Assembly: GCF_003672135.1 (NCBI RefSeq) | Contig: NC_039516.1 | Span: 8,663,838-8,727,837 of the forward strand | Source of the DNA: Ooceraea biroi | Lineage: Eukaryota; Arthropoda; Insecta; Hymenoptera; Formicidae | Direction of reading: 5' to 3' | DNA length: 64,000 bases | Shown here: positions 33,568 to 46,480 of the stretch, one piece after another | Numbering within the stretch: position 1 is the first letter of the stretch | How the letters are laid out: every line of letters starts with the position of its first letter | The notes under the pieces: generated by a model | The model's input: the letters and a program-made list of their open reading frames with translations, nothing else | Told to the model about the DNA's origin: nothing | Database searches by the model: none | Program-made: the position numbers and the translations under genes

Positions 33568-35659
33568 TATTTTTTGACATACTTGCATATTAAATAAAGC
33601 ATTCTGCAACATTAATTGCTTCAATATTTACGTAAGTGCGTGTATAAATAATCTACAAATACAGATTTTAATAATGAAAGCTGGTTAAGTTAAACATTAA
33701 ATAATAAAATGTTTATAATAAGTAATAAATAAATAACATGAAGGATGATTGGACGATAATAATCGAGATGAAGTGTGCTTATCCATGTTTTTTTTATTAG
33801 AAATTGCAGTCATTGCACATATACATTATTCTTATGTTTAATGCGTACACAAATATTACATACTCATTAACATCGTATAGAAATATTACAAACAGGTACA
33901 AAACTACTCTAAACGTTCTAGTAATTTGATTGTTACTTTCTGCTTTTTCTCTTCCTTTATTATTCACTTCTCCCGCCTTTCCCTTTTTTTCTTTTCCTGG
34001 CATTATTCGATGTTATTTATTTATCGCTTACTTAAATGCATTATAAAAGCTTGGTCTTTTGCTGGTATATGGAATAAAATCCACGTTCACGACGAACGAT
34101 TTATATGTAAATGTATAACATGCGCCATACAATCCAATCAGACAATCCAAAAACAAATCATTATCTTCTAATTTCTTCAATTTTTACTTCAAAATTGTAA
34201 TGATGAAGTTTTCAACAAATCTAGAATTACTTCTTTCTTGAAAATTTGCGATACAAAAATGCATCTTCGAAACATTTTTAAAAAGTGAAATTGAAAGACT
34301 GCTTACTGAAAGTTTATTTGTATTCTAAACATTACATACTTTTTACCTTGTAATTTGTTGATGCTGTCGAAAATTAACGATGTCAAAAATAAAATCAGTT
34401 AAAAGTTTCCTATCATTAATTCATAATTAATATAATGAAATGTATGTGCGATATTTAACATAAACCTGACAACTTCACAAAGAGATGAATATAATTAATT
34501 TGCCAAAATTTACATAATAATCATATGAAAAATTGATGATAAAGAACTAATAATCCTGCAAAAAGATTGTTACGTGAGATCGATATGTTGCGGTTATCTT
34601 TAACAAATGTATAGTATATACATGTTAATATATACGCATATACAAACTATATTCATGTTATTTTATCTTTGACCAGTGACTGGCAGTGACAAGTTGCGAA
34701 CGCTTCGGGTATTCTTTGCGTGATTAATGTACCTCCTCGTGACCAGTACAAAGCTGACATGTATTCTGCGCACTATTTCTATATTTTTTTTGCATCTCTG
34801 AGAAAATCATTAATTAAAAAAATTTTTTAAAGTTAATCATTAAAAATTGATATTTATTAAAAAACTTTTAATGACATACATGGCAGGCTCCAAAGTGTTA
34901 ATGCGGAAAGTCTGTGGTCTTCATAGTATTCCTAAAATTATTACCTTCCATTTTTTTTACTCAGACAATTTTGTCCAAATCATTATGCCTAAATGTTCAT
35001 GGTCAGATGATTAAATAATCCAAAATTCTATGTTTATCAGTTAATTTAATACTGTTTATTAATTTTTATTTCATGATAGGTATATTTTTGTATACTCTTA
35101 AAAGATATCGGAATGTTAAAGAAAATTGACTCCACGAATAGGTATGAATGCATTCGCGATCCAGAAAATCTCAAACCGTCAATATTAAAATGAATTAATG
35201 ATCTAAAATATAAATAATAATTATTCAACGAGGATGATCTGGATTTAATTTCTGGTCGATTTCAGTCGAATCACTTGAAAATATTTCTTACTTATATTTA
35301 CAAGTTACACAGTATGTAGAAATATATGCAGAATATTAAATTATTGAAAATTTTTCTATTTTTATGAGCTATACAGCTGGTCCCATTATCATGATTCTAA
35401 AAAAAAACAAACAGCGTCATTAACGCGTCATATATGTACACAGGATTTGTACATTTAAAAATTATGATTTTATTAATTACAATATCCTAGCGCATTGTAT
35501 AAAAAAGTACATAATTATATAAAACACGGTTATTTACAATTTCCATTTTCAGTCATTTTCGGGCGTAGAAAAGCAGAATTGTCACAAATATTTACAATAT
35601 TCTAGAAATAAAATTTATAGTACATGCTGTCATCGTATTAATTGTACACGTATGTAGGC
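33568..35659. other. AT-rich intergenic DNA and probable FoxN 3'UTR
   Basis: No coding feature. The part nearest 35660 is probably the 3'UTR of the forkhead gene. A slightly less AT-rich stretch at about 34680-34780 (GTGACTGGCAGTGACAAG and neighbours) has no assignment. Confidence 0.4.
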
Positions 35660-37172
35660 TTAACTGGATCCGCGAAACGATTCCGAGGTTGGAGCAGTTC
35701 CAGGACGTAGGGCGACGAGATGCGTTTTCCTTCGGGATGACGCATCGATTTGTTGATAAATATAATCGCTTTGTATAGACGAACTTAAAAGCGTCTTCTG
35801 GCGTTTTGCACAGGAAACTAATTCATACATAAAGGGCTGTTTTTGTTTAGGGACATTCAGTCGTGTATCAAGTAATGTGTCGTTATCAGTAGCGTTCTCG
35901 ATATCAAACTCGTCGTAAAATTGTTCCACGATAATATCATCGTCGATGATATCGTCATCTATGGTATCGATGTGTTTCCTGTTTAATTTTTCAGTTTCCT
36001 GTACAGCATTTTCCTCATCGTTGATGTTCTCGATTATCTCGTCCCCGGCGGAGCCTTCCACCTCGGAGCCCACGTAGCTATCAGCATCCTCGTATATCTC
36101 CTCGTGTCTATCGTTTTCGTACTTCATATCCCCCCGCTCGAGAAGTTCCAAGTGATCAGGATGTACCATAGCTTGCTTGATAGCTATAGGATCTTTCCTC
36201 GACCATTTCCGTACTTCTTCGTCCATCTTGGCTACTTTCGACGGGTGAATAGCCCAAAGACAGCCCTTCCGCTGGCTACCGTTGCCGGGCGGTTTCTCGA
36301 TCTTCTCAAAGCACTTGTTCAGCGACAAGTTATGTCTCACGGAGTTCTTCCAACCATTCGGCGCAGTTTTGAAATATGGGAAATGTCGGCTGTACGTGAA
36401 CGAAACAGGTAAATGGAAAATGAGATTGACGCAAAGGTGAAATATTTTGCAATTACGCACACAATAATGTAAAACTATGAAATTATCACTAATGAATTCA
36501 TTCAATATATAATCAAAAGAATTTATTAAGTTATGAATATAAATATGTATAAGCATAATTTAATGCAATATTTAATTGGTTTGAAGTTCTAACATGTAAA
36601 ATGACAATTAAAAATCGTAATTATTTTATACGAGTCTGATTGTGAGTTATAGGAGTAGAGAAACATAGATAGGTAACAAATCAAAAGAGCGCGGGGTCAG
36701 TTATGGGATTTCTAGGGGGACTGTACCCCGTCATGCTCTTGCCAAGGGCCTTATATAAAATGGCAGCTCCTCGTTTAACTCTTTTTCCTCGCATAAAACT
36801 TGGGGGAAAAAAACAGAAAGACAATACTTTTTCCCCTCGTACATCTAAACACAGAAGGAGTTTGGCTCCTTATTTTTCCGGCCAAAAATAGAAGGACGAA
36901 TAATAGATTATTAACAAACTATATTTGTATTTTATTTTTAAAAATATCACTTTGTTTATAATGAAGCTATCTCACAATCATTAATAATGACGAAGTAAAG
37001 TACTGAAATAATAATCCAATAAATATTTAGTTAGAAAATTCGAAAAAAACATTCGAAAAAATATATATATTCTTTTAAAAAAATACGTAAATGATTATTA
37101 AAGTTTTTTTTTAACCTTTGAATTATTGCATCTTGTTGATTATTTTATTACACATACATACGCATGCACACA

Positions 37173-37204
<32 letters not shown>

Positions 37205-39868
37205 CGAAACAACACAAATTCTTTGCAAAAGCAATTTTAAGACAATTATTATCATATTTTATAGAAAATTAGAAAACGATTTGCTTCTATAAGTACACGA
37301 AATTTAAGCCACTTTAAGGAATTTATTAATTGTTAAAATAAACGTATGCTTATATTATCATCAAAGTTTATTAAAAAGCAAATGTTTTCATATCATGTTG
37401 AATATATTTAAAAATAATCAGAGAATGGCGACTTTTGCACTACGCAAATAATTCTGAAATGTTATTTAAATATCCAATTATTAAGCAATTCTTATGAATT
37501 ATGTAAGTAGCGAATCACAAATTCTAACGTGCACTTCATGGTAATAATTTTCAGAAAACACTCACCACATAAAGTTGTAGATCTCGGAAACCGGCAGTGA
37601 TCCCGTCCGACTATTCTTCAGCGCCATTGCGATCAGGCACGAGTACGAGTACGCGGGCTTTGGGTAAGGATTGTCGCGGTGCCCTGCCAAGTTCTTGTCG
37701 CGTTTTGTCGTTTGTATCATCATCGTCGTCGAGTCTGAGTTGACATCGTGCACATTATTGTTATAAATCTGCTTACGTATATGCTGCGATATCTGACCAC
37801 TCGAGTTAGCCGCTAAAGTCTTAATATCATGTAGTTTGACCATACCAGATACGGTGTTCATTTTCGGATGCTGCATGTGCACTCTCATCAATTGTACCGT
37901 CGGCGAAGAGGCAGTTAACGACCTGTTGTCGCCGACCATCGACGAGGACGATATCGTCAATGCCTCCATGCTCGAAGGTGTAAACGATCGCCGACGAGCA
38001 ACCGCGTCCTGCTCGTCACCCTCCATCTCCTCCTCTTCCTCCTCCCCTTCGTCCTCTTGCGACTCTTCTTCTGTCTCGTATTCCGTTTCATTGTGTTCGT
38101 TCTCCTCATTTTCTACCTCTTCCTCTTCCTCCTCTTCGCTTTCGCCGTCGTTTTCGGTTCGCTCACTTTCGTTTTCTGTCTCTTCCTCATCGTTCTCACC
38201 AGTACTCTCTACATTCACCGTCTCCAATATTGGTCTTTCGCTATCCAATACGGGACTGCGGACAGGCACGGACAGATTACGCGGCAATACCGAATTCAGA
38301 TTCACTAGCGTGGAAGCCAAATCGTCGTCATCACTGAACTCATCCAAATGATTTAACTCTTTCAGGTTACTGTTTGAAAAACAGATAAATGTTTCAAATA
38401 AATCCACCAACAATTAAGTAGTCAGCTTCTTTTATGAAAAAAACAGACACATTTTTGTAAAATTTATGAACAAACGCGCTAATCATTACTTCATCATGTA
38501 TTAAATTAAAGGAATAAAAGCAAAAACATAGAGGAGAATCCCCTATTATGAGATGTGCTCCTAATATGAGATAATGGAGTTTCTGCTAAACTAGTGAGCA
38601 CTATCTGTTAATTACACCATAAACTTATTACTCTTGGTGTAAAATGTATTTAGTGAAAAATTCATTGTTCGTTATTGCGTTTAGCTTTTGCAAGAAAAGG
38701 TTTGTGAATTGTGAACATGTCAAAGAAACTTAAGGTAAGTCTTTAAACCTTGTTTATTACATAATAAAGAAATGGTTGGCAATAAATTCAGTATGCAATG
38801 ATAGAGTAGAATCGTAGTAACAGGAAAATACGCGATTTGTTGAATTGCTTAATTGTAGAAGTTAGATTTCATGATCGCGGAACCGCTGGGCGTGTGGCTC
38901 GTATAATGAGATATTCAGGGTACTCTTAATATGAGATAATTATTGCTCGAATATGAAGAGTATATAGTGTAATAAAAAGAAAGAAAATACTACGTTAAGG
39001 GTAAAGAAAAGTTAATACGAATTTATATTACGAATTTTTGTGTATTTAATTTTTATAGAATCTGACTATGGAGGTTAGAGAAACGAGGAAGCGTTGACAG
39101 TGGAATCGTGAAGATTTGGCGAAGGCTGTGGCAGCAGTATTTTTATAAAAATATCTAATAAAGTTTTTTACTTGCAATACTGATGTATTTTGCACTTTTA
39201 ACACCGATTTCTCAAGGTATCTTATATTAGGAGCACACTTTCGCGATCTTGCGTAAAGCTCTTTTTTCAAATTTTTTTAATTTTCAGAAAAAATATTTAA
39301 ATTAGATTTTTCATTTCACCAACCTAAAGCTTATTAAATTTTCTTCAAGAGAACGTATTACATTTTTAAATTCTGCCTATAGATTTCCTTACATTCGGCA
39401 AAATCGATATGGTATCTCATAATCGGGGACTTTCCTCTACGTTTCTCATAATTTGATTTTTACATCTTTTTAATAACATTTTCTCACGTTCTATATTAAT
39501 AAATTTTCTTTTCCTTCTTTTCTCTATTGAATAATGTTTCATAAAGTAACGTTTTTATTTTTAATTCACTGTAGATACAAAATTTCGTCATACTCGCACG
39601 AATCTTACCTGCTCAAATTACGGTTTCTGCTATCATTGAAGCCGATTAGATCTTCTTCAGTTTCTTCGAGCGCCAAGACATCGCCAAAATCGAAACCAAG
39701 ATCCGAACAATCGAATCGATCCGTGTTGTTGCAACATCGGATGTCCATATGAAATATTTCCTGGAGAGTGTCGCTGTCAAATAGACAATCACGACTTATC
39801 CATGGATCTTTGGATGATCCCTGCTCCATCCCGATAAGACTGTGCACATTTACCGTATCTAATTCCAT
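35660..39868 (-). CDS. jumu: Forkhead transcription factor, FoxN1/4 class (jumeau-like), 597 aa
   Basis: Three coding exons: 39868-39609, 38369-37566 and 36389-35660, with phase-2 GT-AG junctions, giving 598 codons including the stop. The forkhead domain (about residues 322-412) is split by the second intron: KPAYSYSCLIAMALKNSRTG and SEIYNFM in one exon, then FPYFKTAPNGWKNSVRHNLS, LNKCFEKIEKP and KGCLWAIHP in the next. The WKNSVRHNLSLNKCFEK recognition helix is intact. The flank MDEEVRKWSRKDPIAIKQAM is typical of FoxN1/4 (Drosophila jumeau) rather than FoxN2/3. Acidic tracts (Glu-rich at about residues 165-215, Asp/Glu-rich after the domain) could be activation regions. It should bind DNA in the nucleus; jumeau acts in neural, cardiac and blood-cell development. 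A 3' splice acceptor at 39876 just before the ATG points to an upstream non-coding first exon. Confidence 0.9.
36680..36895. other. GC-richer segment in a FoxN intron
   Basis: This segment differs sharply from its AT-rich intron. It contains GGGGGACTGTACCCCG, a TATATAAAATGG motif, ACTTGGGGGAAAAAAAC and AAGGAGTTTGGCTCCTT. A 62-codon plus-strand frame (36703-36891) is basic and has no family I know. It could be a repeat, a small exon or an enhancer. Confidence 0.3.
37160..37206. repeat. (ACGC)n microsatellite
   Basis: A run of about ten GCAC/ACGC tetranucleotides in a FoxN intron. Confidence 0.9.
38531..39437. mobile_element. Pogo-like element (about 907 bp) in a FoxN intron
   Basis: The left end GAGGAGAATCCCCTATTATG and the right end CATAATCGGGGACTTTCCTC are imperfect inverted repeats of about 27 bp. 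Tandem AATATGAGATAAT-like motifs lie inside both ends. On the plus strand near 39068-39140 the frame TRKR(stop)QWNREDLAKAVAAV resembles the N-terminal helix-turn-helix of pogo/pipsqueak-type transposases. A possible upstream start, MSKKLK followed by GTAAGT, lies at about 38718. The copy is degenerate. Confidence 0.55.
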
Positions 39869-39934
39869 TCAATTGACTGCAAAAAAAGAGATAACCATAC
39901 TTTCAGATCATCGTCAAAAATGCCGAATAATGCA

Positions 39935-40162
39935 TTAGATTAACAAATTAATTTGGTGCTTCTTTTTAAGAAATTGAGCTTTTATTTACTTTCTTTTCTT
40001 CGAGACGGAATTCATCAACTGCCCGATAGATGAGAAAAAAATCATTAAAAAATGATGGAGTGAATATTTCGAAGATTGATACGTTTATCATATTTTTATA
40101 ATAGAAGCTCAATTTTTTCAAAAAAAAAAAACAAAAACACCGAATTACTTTGCGCACCTAAT
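39935..40162. mobile_element. 228-bp mariner-derived MITE
   Basis: It starts TTAGATTAACAAATTAATTT and ends ACCGAATTACTTTGCGCACC followed by TAA, matching the termini of the elements at 1688-2622 and 12420-12653. It lies just upstream of the first FoxN coding exon, probably in the 5'UTR intron. Confidence 0.6.
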
Positions 40163-40375
40163 AGTTAAACTGCAAATCGTTATAGATCGTTCTTTGTTTC
40201 ACTTTCTTAAGAGCAATACTATTGTAATGAAATTCGGCAAAACAAATTCTCAAATTCTCAAAAGTAAAATTATATTTTTGCAGTCCTGTAAAGGGTCTGA
40301 TCTTTCTATTTTATAATTTACACCCTAATTTTGTCATCTTTTTGTGCTTTACTTGTTTATATCTAATGGAGAAAT

Positions 40376-40404
40376 AGGTAGGTAGGTAGGTAGGTAGATA
40401 GATG
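40376..40404. repeat. (GGTA)n microsatellite
   Basis: About six AGGT/GGTA units followed by AGATAGATGG. Confidence 0.85.
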
Positions 40405-40854
40405 GCTAGAAAGATATCTGGGTGAGAGAGGGTAAAAATCTGCTTCTTGAAATACAATAGTTATTCACTAAACAATCGAAGAATCGATCTTTTATCTTCT
40501 CTTGTCTCCAAACTCATTAAATATTTTCAATTATCTTGAATTATTTTCTCGTTAAACAATACTGATAGATTCTCTGTATACATCTACCTCGCATGTGTAT
40601 GATACTGTATGTGTATATATACGTACATTCTTATGCACACTCGCGCTTTTCCATGTACATAAACACGAGACATACTAGGAGGATTTTGAACTCACAACCG
40701 ACTTGTGGGCGTAACTAATTTAGTACTGAGATCCATTTACTATATGGTCTCGTATCGTATATTCCTTCCAGCTTATCTGCACACTTTCTTACATTTCCTT
40801 TCTTTTTTTTCTTATCTTTCATTTTCTCTCGTTTAATTAATAATTATTAAAAAT

Positions 40855-40894
40855 AACAACAACAACAACAACAATAATAATAATAATAATAATA
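40855..40894. repeat. (AAC)n/(AAT)n microsatellite
   Basis: Five AAC-type units run directly into seven AAT-type units. Confidence 0.85.
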
Positions 40895-43800
40895 AGGGAA
40901 AGCTGTTTTAAAGAGTCTAAAATAAAATATATTTTATTTAATTTCGAGCATGGAAGGAGCAATACAATTTACAATTGTCAAAACTAAAATGGGCCAAGCT
41001 CCTTCTTCTTCTCCTCTATTTATGGAAACGAACAATTCGGTATTGATGCGAATATTACACCCAATAAATTGTGTGTATGTATGCAATTGCGCAACATCCG
41101 TATCTTACGATGGACCAATCATAAACATACACAGTTGTGGACTACCTCTGTCCTGACTGTGCTTTCCGCCGAGTATCGATCTGATACGTTTCTCTTCCGC
41201 TCCTTTCCCCACTTTCCCTTGCTCCTCGATCGTTTCCACCCTGTCGTCCATGCTCGTCGCGCCCTCCCTTTCCCCCGCTACCTGGCATTCTGGTTGTCGT
41301 GGCGCAGCCGGTATTTGCGAGCTGCAAGAGTGTGCAACCCCGCATAGCATGTATCAATACTGCACTCAGGTTCGTCAGAGTGGTACCCTAACACCTCTTC
41401 TCCCTTCTCGAAAACTCGTTTGGAAATTTACTATCCTACTCCATCCCTCTTCTCTCTTTCTCTCTCATTTGCTTTCCTTTTGCGCCTTTTCGTCCCTCAT
41501 GACTCTTCCTAGCGTAGATTATTTTTTTATTCTTAATAGTAATAAATTCACCGAGTATTCAAACAAGTGCTTCTATTTTTGCAAGCAAAAAGACAAAAAT
41601 ACGACAAAAAATAGTTTCATATTTATCAACTTTAGTAAACTTGGAACACTCAAATCTTCGTTTGTCGAGAATTTTTACAATTGTATATATTGGATGATCT
41701 ACCGAGTAATAATTTGCAAATCGGAAATGTTAAACTTGAATAGGTTTAAATAAATTTAAAAAATTTAGCGTTTTAAAGCTGAATTTATATCGGAATAACA
41801 TGCTTATAAAATCGTCTATTTTCATCTATAGCTGAATTCCGACTGATGCCATCCTTAATGAATTGTTATCGATTTGTGTCACGACAGCACGAATGGATGG
41901 CATACACAATGATGTGTGCGCGCCTTACCGTACGTACGCGCGGCAACATCATATGCACGTGGCCACGCAGAAATGGCGCGAAAAAGCTTTATCATTATAC
42001 TCGACACGTTAAATTATCGCAGCAACAATCATGAGCACTTCGCACGCGTACACACATTCACTTTCATTGATGTCTGATTACACGTACACATGAAACTCAT
42101 AAAAAGCGTTCTGAAAATTTCAAGATATTTATGCATGTATTATCATAAATATATTTTACCTGTACTATTGATCTAATTTATATTTACTTCTTTTTCTCAC
42201 TTTTCCGTTACGCGTTTGTATGTAATCAAGGACTAGCGTGCAACATCAATCTTGTTTTAATTGGAGCTATTAACGCAATAAAACCGATTGGTATCGCGTT
42301 TATCATGTCCGAGCGATACTTCCATAATCAGTATTATTGCAACCTCAGCTGCGACTTATAGGATGAAGATTGTACTTTTCTAAATAATAATGCCGGCTTG
42401 TAATAAAATACCCACTTACCGTAATTAGATACCCAAGAATTAGTATTATTTTGAAAATCATATATGTAATTGTTTCCAATCGTTTTATATAATTACATGT
42501 ATTAGTTTAGATAAAGCATACATTTTAAATAACGTGACAATTCTCTTTGCATATTTTATATAAACGAGGAATTGAAATTAAAAGAAATATATGCATTAAG
42601 CGTGACGCAATTGCACTGCTCCCGTCGCATTTCAAAAGAGCTCATCTTGCAGTAGATTCCCTGAACTAGCGCTTTACCGCTACATATTGTAAATGTTATT
42701 AATGTGAAGGGTTTTTGCTAAAGCCAAACTTTTCCATTTGTAATCTTTATCACAAGAAAGGATAAAAGAACAGGATGTTTTTCGACATGCAATAAGACAC
42801 GCAGTTGCGCTACCCGGCATTTTTTAACACAAAAGTGCGATCGCATCTTTGCATTTTTAGACAATGAAAGCGGAAAGATGATTGCGTCGCTCGTTACTTC
42901 TCGCATACTGTTACCTATACTCAAACGGTTAACAATTAACTTTCCCTATTCAATTATGAAAAGCTGCGTAATCGCTTGCTTAAAATCGAGTTCTCTTTAA
43001 TCCAATGTCGAATTCACGCTATTTACTTATACAAACCTAGACCTCTTTGCTTTTACTAACAATACGAACGGGCCTAGTATAGGGTCTGGAGTCTTGCAAA
43101 GTTTTGCACAACTGAACGTATACGTATACGTAATCCGCAATGGAATGCGTTTCTTAATAAGCTCCTAACATACAAAATGAATCGTGATATTTCTTGTATA
43201 TTCGAAAAATAGAATAAAATCAGCGTTTTTTCTTTATTGCAACAAGAATAATCCTATCCGATACAATTACAAAGAGACATGCGTCATATGCGATTTAATA
43301 CACGGAATTATTGCAGAATTAAACGTGTGTCGTAATTCTTTAATCTCTATGCTACTAAAGAGGAACTTTGCAATGAAAATCACGTAATATTTGTGTTATT
43401 TTCGCGCACGTGTACAGAAAATAATTTCTCTTTCGCCATTTTTCCATAAGTATCATATAAGCAAAAACGCAAGAAAACGTGTCCCCTCCCCCTTCCTCCC
43501 CGCCCCATCATCATTACTTCCTTTCATCCGCTCTCGCTCGCTCTTTGTTGTGTATAGTTTCTTTTTTTCTATTTCATGAAAATAATCGTCTAAGAACACA
43601 GGAGAAGAACAAAAGTACCGCACGCAAAAATAGAATGAAATGAAGAAGAAATAGGAACGAGAAACATGAATTTTTCGGTCGTACCTATAGAACTGTGTTT
43701 CCTGTAGTGGGCATATGGCGAGGGGGAAACCAGAAGGTATTCGGGGGTATGAGGTTTCCCGGAAGGTTCTCACGGTCAATAGCTTTCCCGGCGGCGCGCG

Positions 43801-45399
43801 GCTGGAAAGTGCTCGAGGGGCTGCCCTTCTCTCCCTTCCCTCGGTGTAGTGTAACTTTCCGTCTCTGTCTGCGGAGCCATAATCGTACAACAACAGTTGC
43901 TTATATTTTGCTTTATCCATTATTGTTCTCATCTTTTCGGAAAAATTCGAATTCGGGAAACTTTCTATTATTTAACCGGTTCTCGAATTATTTGTTTTTC
44001 GAATTATTTTTTTATTTGTCCGGACATTACATCGCATAAAGCAGCCTCTTTGTAAATCACATTATCCTCAAAACTATAAGTATAATAAAAAATAATAATA
44101 TTAATTGACAAAATAATTGCTCCATAATGGCCGCTCCATAATAGTCGAACGATTAATGTTTGTCGATATACAAAATTATCATTTGTGCCTATCAATGGGA
44201 ATCGATAGCTGCCGGCGTTTTTGACGATGAATTCACCGTTGTTAATACCGTTCATAATAATTACATGAGAAATATCAGAATACGTGTGTATACAGCGTGT
44301 GTATCGTTAAGTTCATTTGGAAGAGAATGGAAGGAGAGGAATGGAAGAGGCGGATGGAAGGAAGGAAAGAAGGGAGAAAGGAGAAAGAGAGACTTGCAGA
44401 ACGGACAAAAATTGGAAAATCGCGCACGCAAATCAATAGCAATTGATGCTTTGGCGATTTGCGGTTTCCTTCCGCGAAACATTTCATTCACCGCTCTTTG
44501 TTATTCGCATATTATGCTCAAGAAAGAATGTAGGAAAGGAATGGGAATTAGATTTCGATCAAACAAATGTGTGAACGTTTCCTTAATTTTCTTCAAGAAG
44601 ACAATGCAATTTTAGGAATCGCCAGTGCAATACATGTGCTGCTTCACGTTTTCAATGTTTCCTTTTTCTACTTGTGAAAAACGTGTGCGCGCGCGCGTCT
44701 CCCTTCTCCTTCTCTCCTCTCTCACTCTGTTCTTCCTTTTCCTAATTCAAATATTTATAATGCAATGGCTATTTATTCATACTTGCCCTTCATCATCAAC
44801 TTATCGAATTTACACGTACATTTACATGCACGTTTCTCGTAATGCCGAATACTTACAAAAGAATTGCGTACGTGTTGTGGGAAACACAAATTTATTTCTA
44901 TCTTCTTTCCTCTCTGCTTTCATTATTTCCCTTTTTTTTAACATTCGCTACCACACATCATACATATGTGCGATGGTTTTTTGTTTACATTATTTGCGTG
45001 AAAACAAAGAAAATCGATTTTTTTCACAAAAACAAAAAAATTTGCGGTGAACGGTTTTTCAATTACATGTGGTTAATATCTCCACCCATACGCGCGCGCG
45101 CACCACACACACAGAATCGCCGAACTTACGGCGCCGTACTCCCGCACCCATAAACCGTTCATTCAAGTTACGAGCGCAATTTGACAAGACGGAAGCAAAT
45201 CATTCATATTCTCAACGACCGGCGTATCGATCATTATTGCCGTGCACAATATGTAATCGGTAACAATTCAACATCACTAGAGAAATAATTACGAATCGAC
45301 GAAAAATCCCGACGTACCACACACGCACGCACACACACGAACGGGAAACAGGAGAACAAAAGTGAACATCGGTCGTAACAGGCAATATTTTTCAACAAC

Positions 45400-46480
45400 A
45401 CTTTCTCACGAGTGAGTCACGGCGATCTACCCGAAATGAGAAAAGAAACGATGGAAAAAAAAGGATACGCCGCATCGATTATCTGGCTCGAGTGCGTTTT
45501 GCACCGATAAATTTGATTTTTGACAGACGGAAAGGGACGGAATGAGCGCGCACACCGGCGGCAAACGATCCGAGTCCGCGCGAGACAAGATGGATAATAA
45601 CATATTTTCGTGAGTGTATTTACACGGTCCATGATAGGTAATAATGGCGCCAGACCTACCGTATATTGATACCGTACGTTCGATGATTCCCGTAGCACGC
45701 CGGCCGATTGTACAGCCACCACTTTCACACATATATTTATAAGCGAGTCACGCGATTTTCGGAAGCGACCATGTATAAACGGAACGTACACCGACACGGG
45801 ATCCCCTTGACGGAACTGAGGCAACGTTGGTTGACACGAGCAGGCCCGTGAACAAAGACCACGCACGATTTTAAATCCTGCAGCGCCGATTGGTCAGCCG
45901 GGTCACGTGGTCACGATAGACCGGCTCCTATTCGCGGACCGTCACGGGGTTGCGACGACGTTTTGAACGATTGCGCCACAATGCACATGGCTGACAAAGG
46001 CGGATTTTCGCGCGAGGAACTCGCGACCGCGCGACGTCGCTCGATCGCGATACCGACGGCCCACGGGCGTAGGCGACGATCAGTCGCGATTGTCGCGCGA
46101 CGATCGGGACATGATAATACGGAATATGGAATACACTTGACTAACGTGTCACTCACTCCCTAACCTTCCCCACTCGAAAATGGCCGAACCCAAACAACAC
46201 GACGCGGACGGGTCACTCGTCGTGATGCACATATTCCTCCTTTTCCCTCGCAATACCTCTTGAGTCGCTGATTTCTCGAGAAAATCAACATAACCTTTCC
46301 CGCGTCATACCAACGCGTCATCCGAGTATTTTCGCGGAAATGCGACAAGTAATCCACTGTTCCGTGAACGGAATTGAGAGAACGGACGAGTCCATCGCGC
46401 CAGTACGGAGGGGAGTCGGGTGACCCCCGGTTAAGAATGAAACACTATGCACACGATGCGATAATGGCGGGAAGGCACAC
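45400..46480. promoter_or_regulatory. CpG-rich island, candidate FoxN promoter and first exon
   Basis: This is the most CpG-rich stretch between the FoxN and aminoacylase genes, with repeated CGCG, CGATCG and GTCGCG words, most densely at 45880-46110. It lies upstream of the FoxN coding exons and downstream of the aminoacylase stop, so it fits a broad housekeeping-type promoter on the minus strand. No TATA box or exact start site can be named, and a bidirectional promoter cannot be excluded. Confidence 0.4.

Larger units (their letters stand above)
40163..45399 (-). other. Probable long 5' intron and upstream region of the FoxN gene
   Basis: No coding exon is recognised. Less AT-rich islands occur at about 41100-41400, 41840-41990, 43690-43860 and 44300-44500, and could hold enhancers or non-coding exons. 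Frames in these islands overlap on both strands and look like composition effects. Calling this intron is inference from the splice acceptor at 39876. Confidence 0.4.

Noticed and set aside
43453..44615. Overlapping 100-160-codon frames on both strands upstream of FoxN
   Set aside because: Low-complexity Lys/Arg/Glu or Ser/Phe-rich translations, present on both strands, with no domain or splice support.
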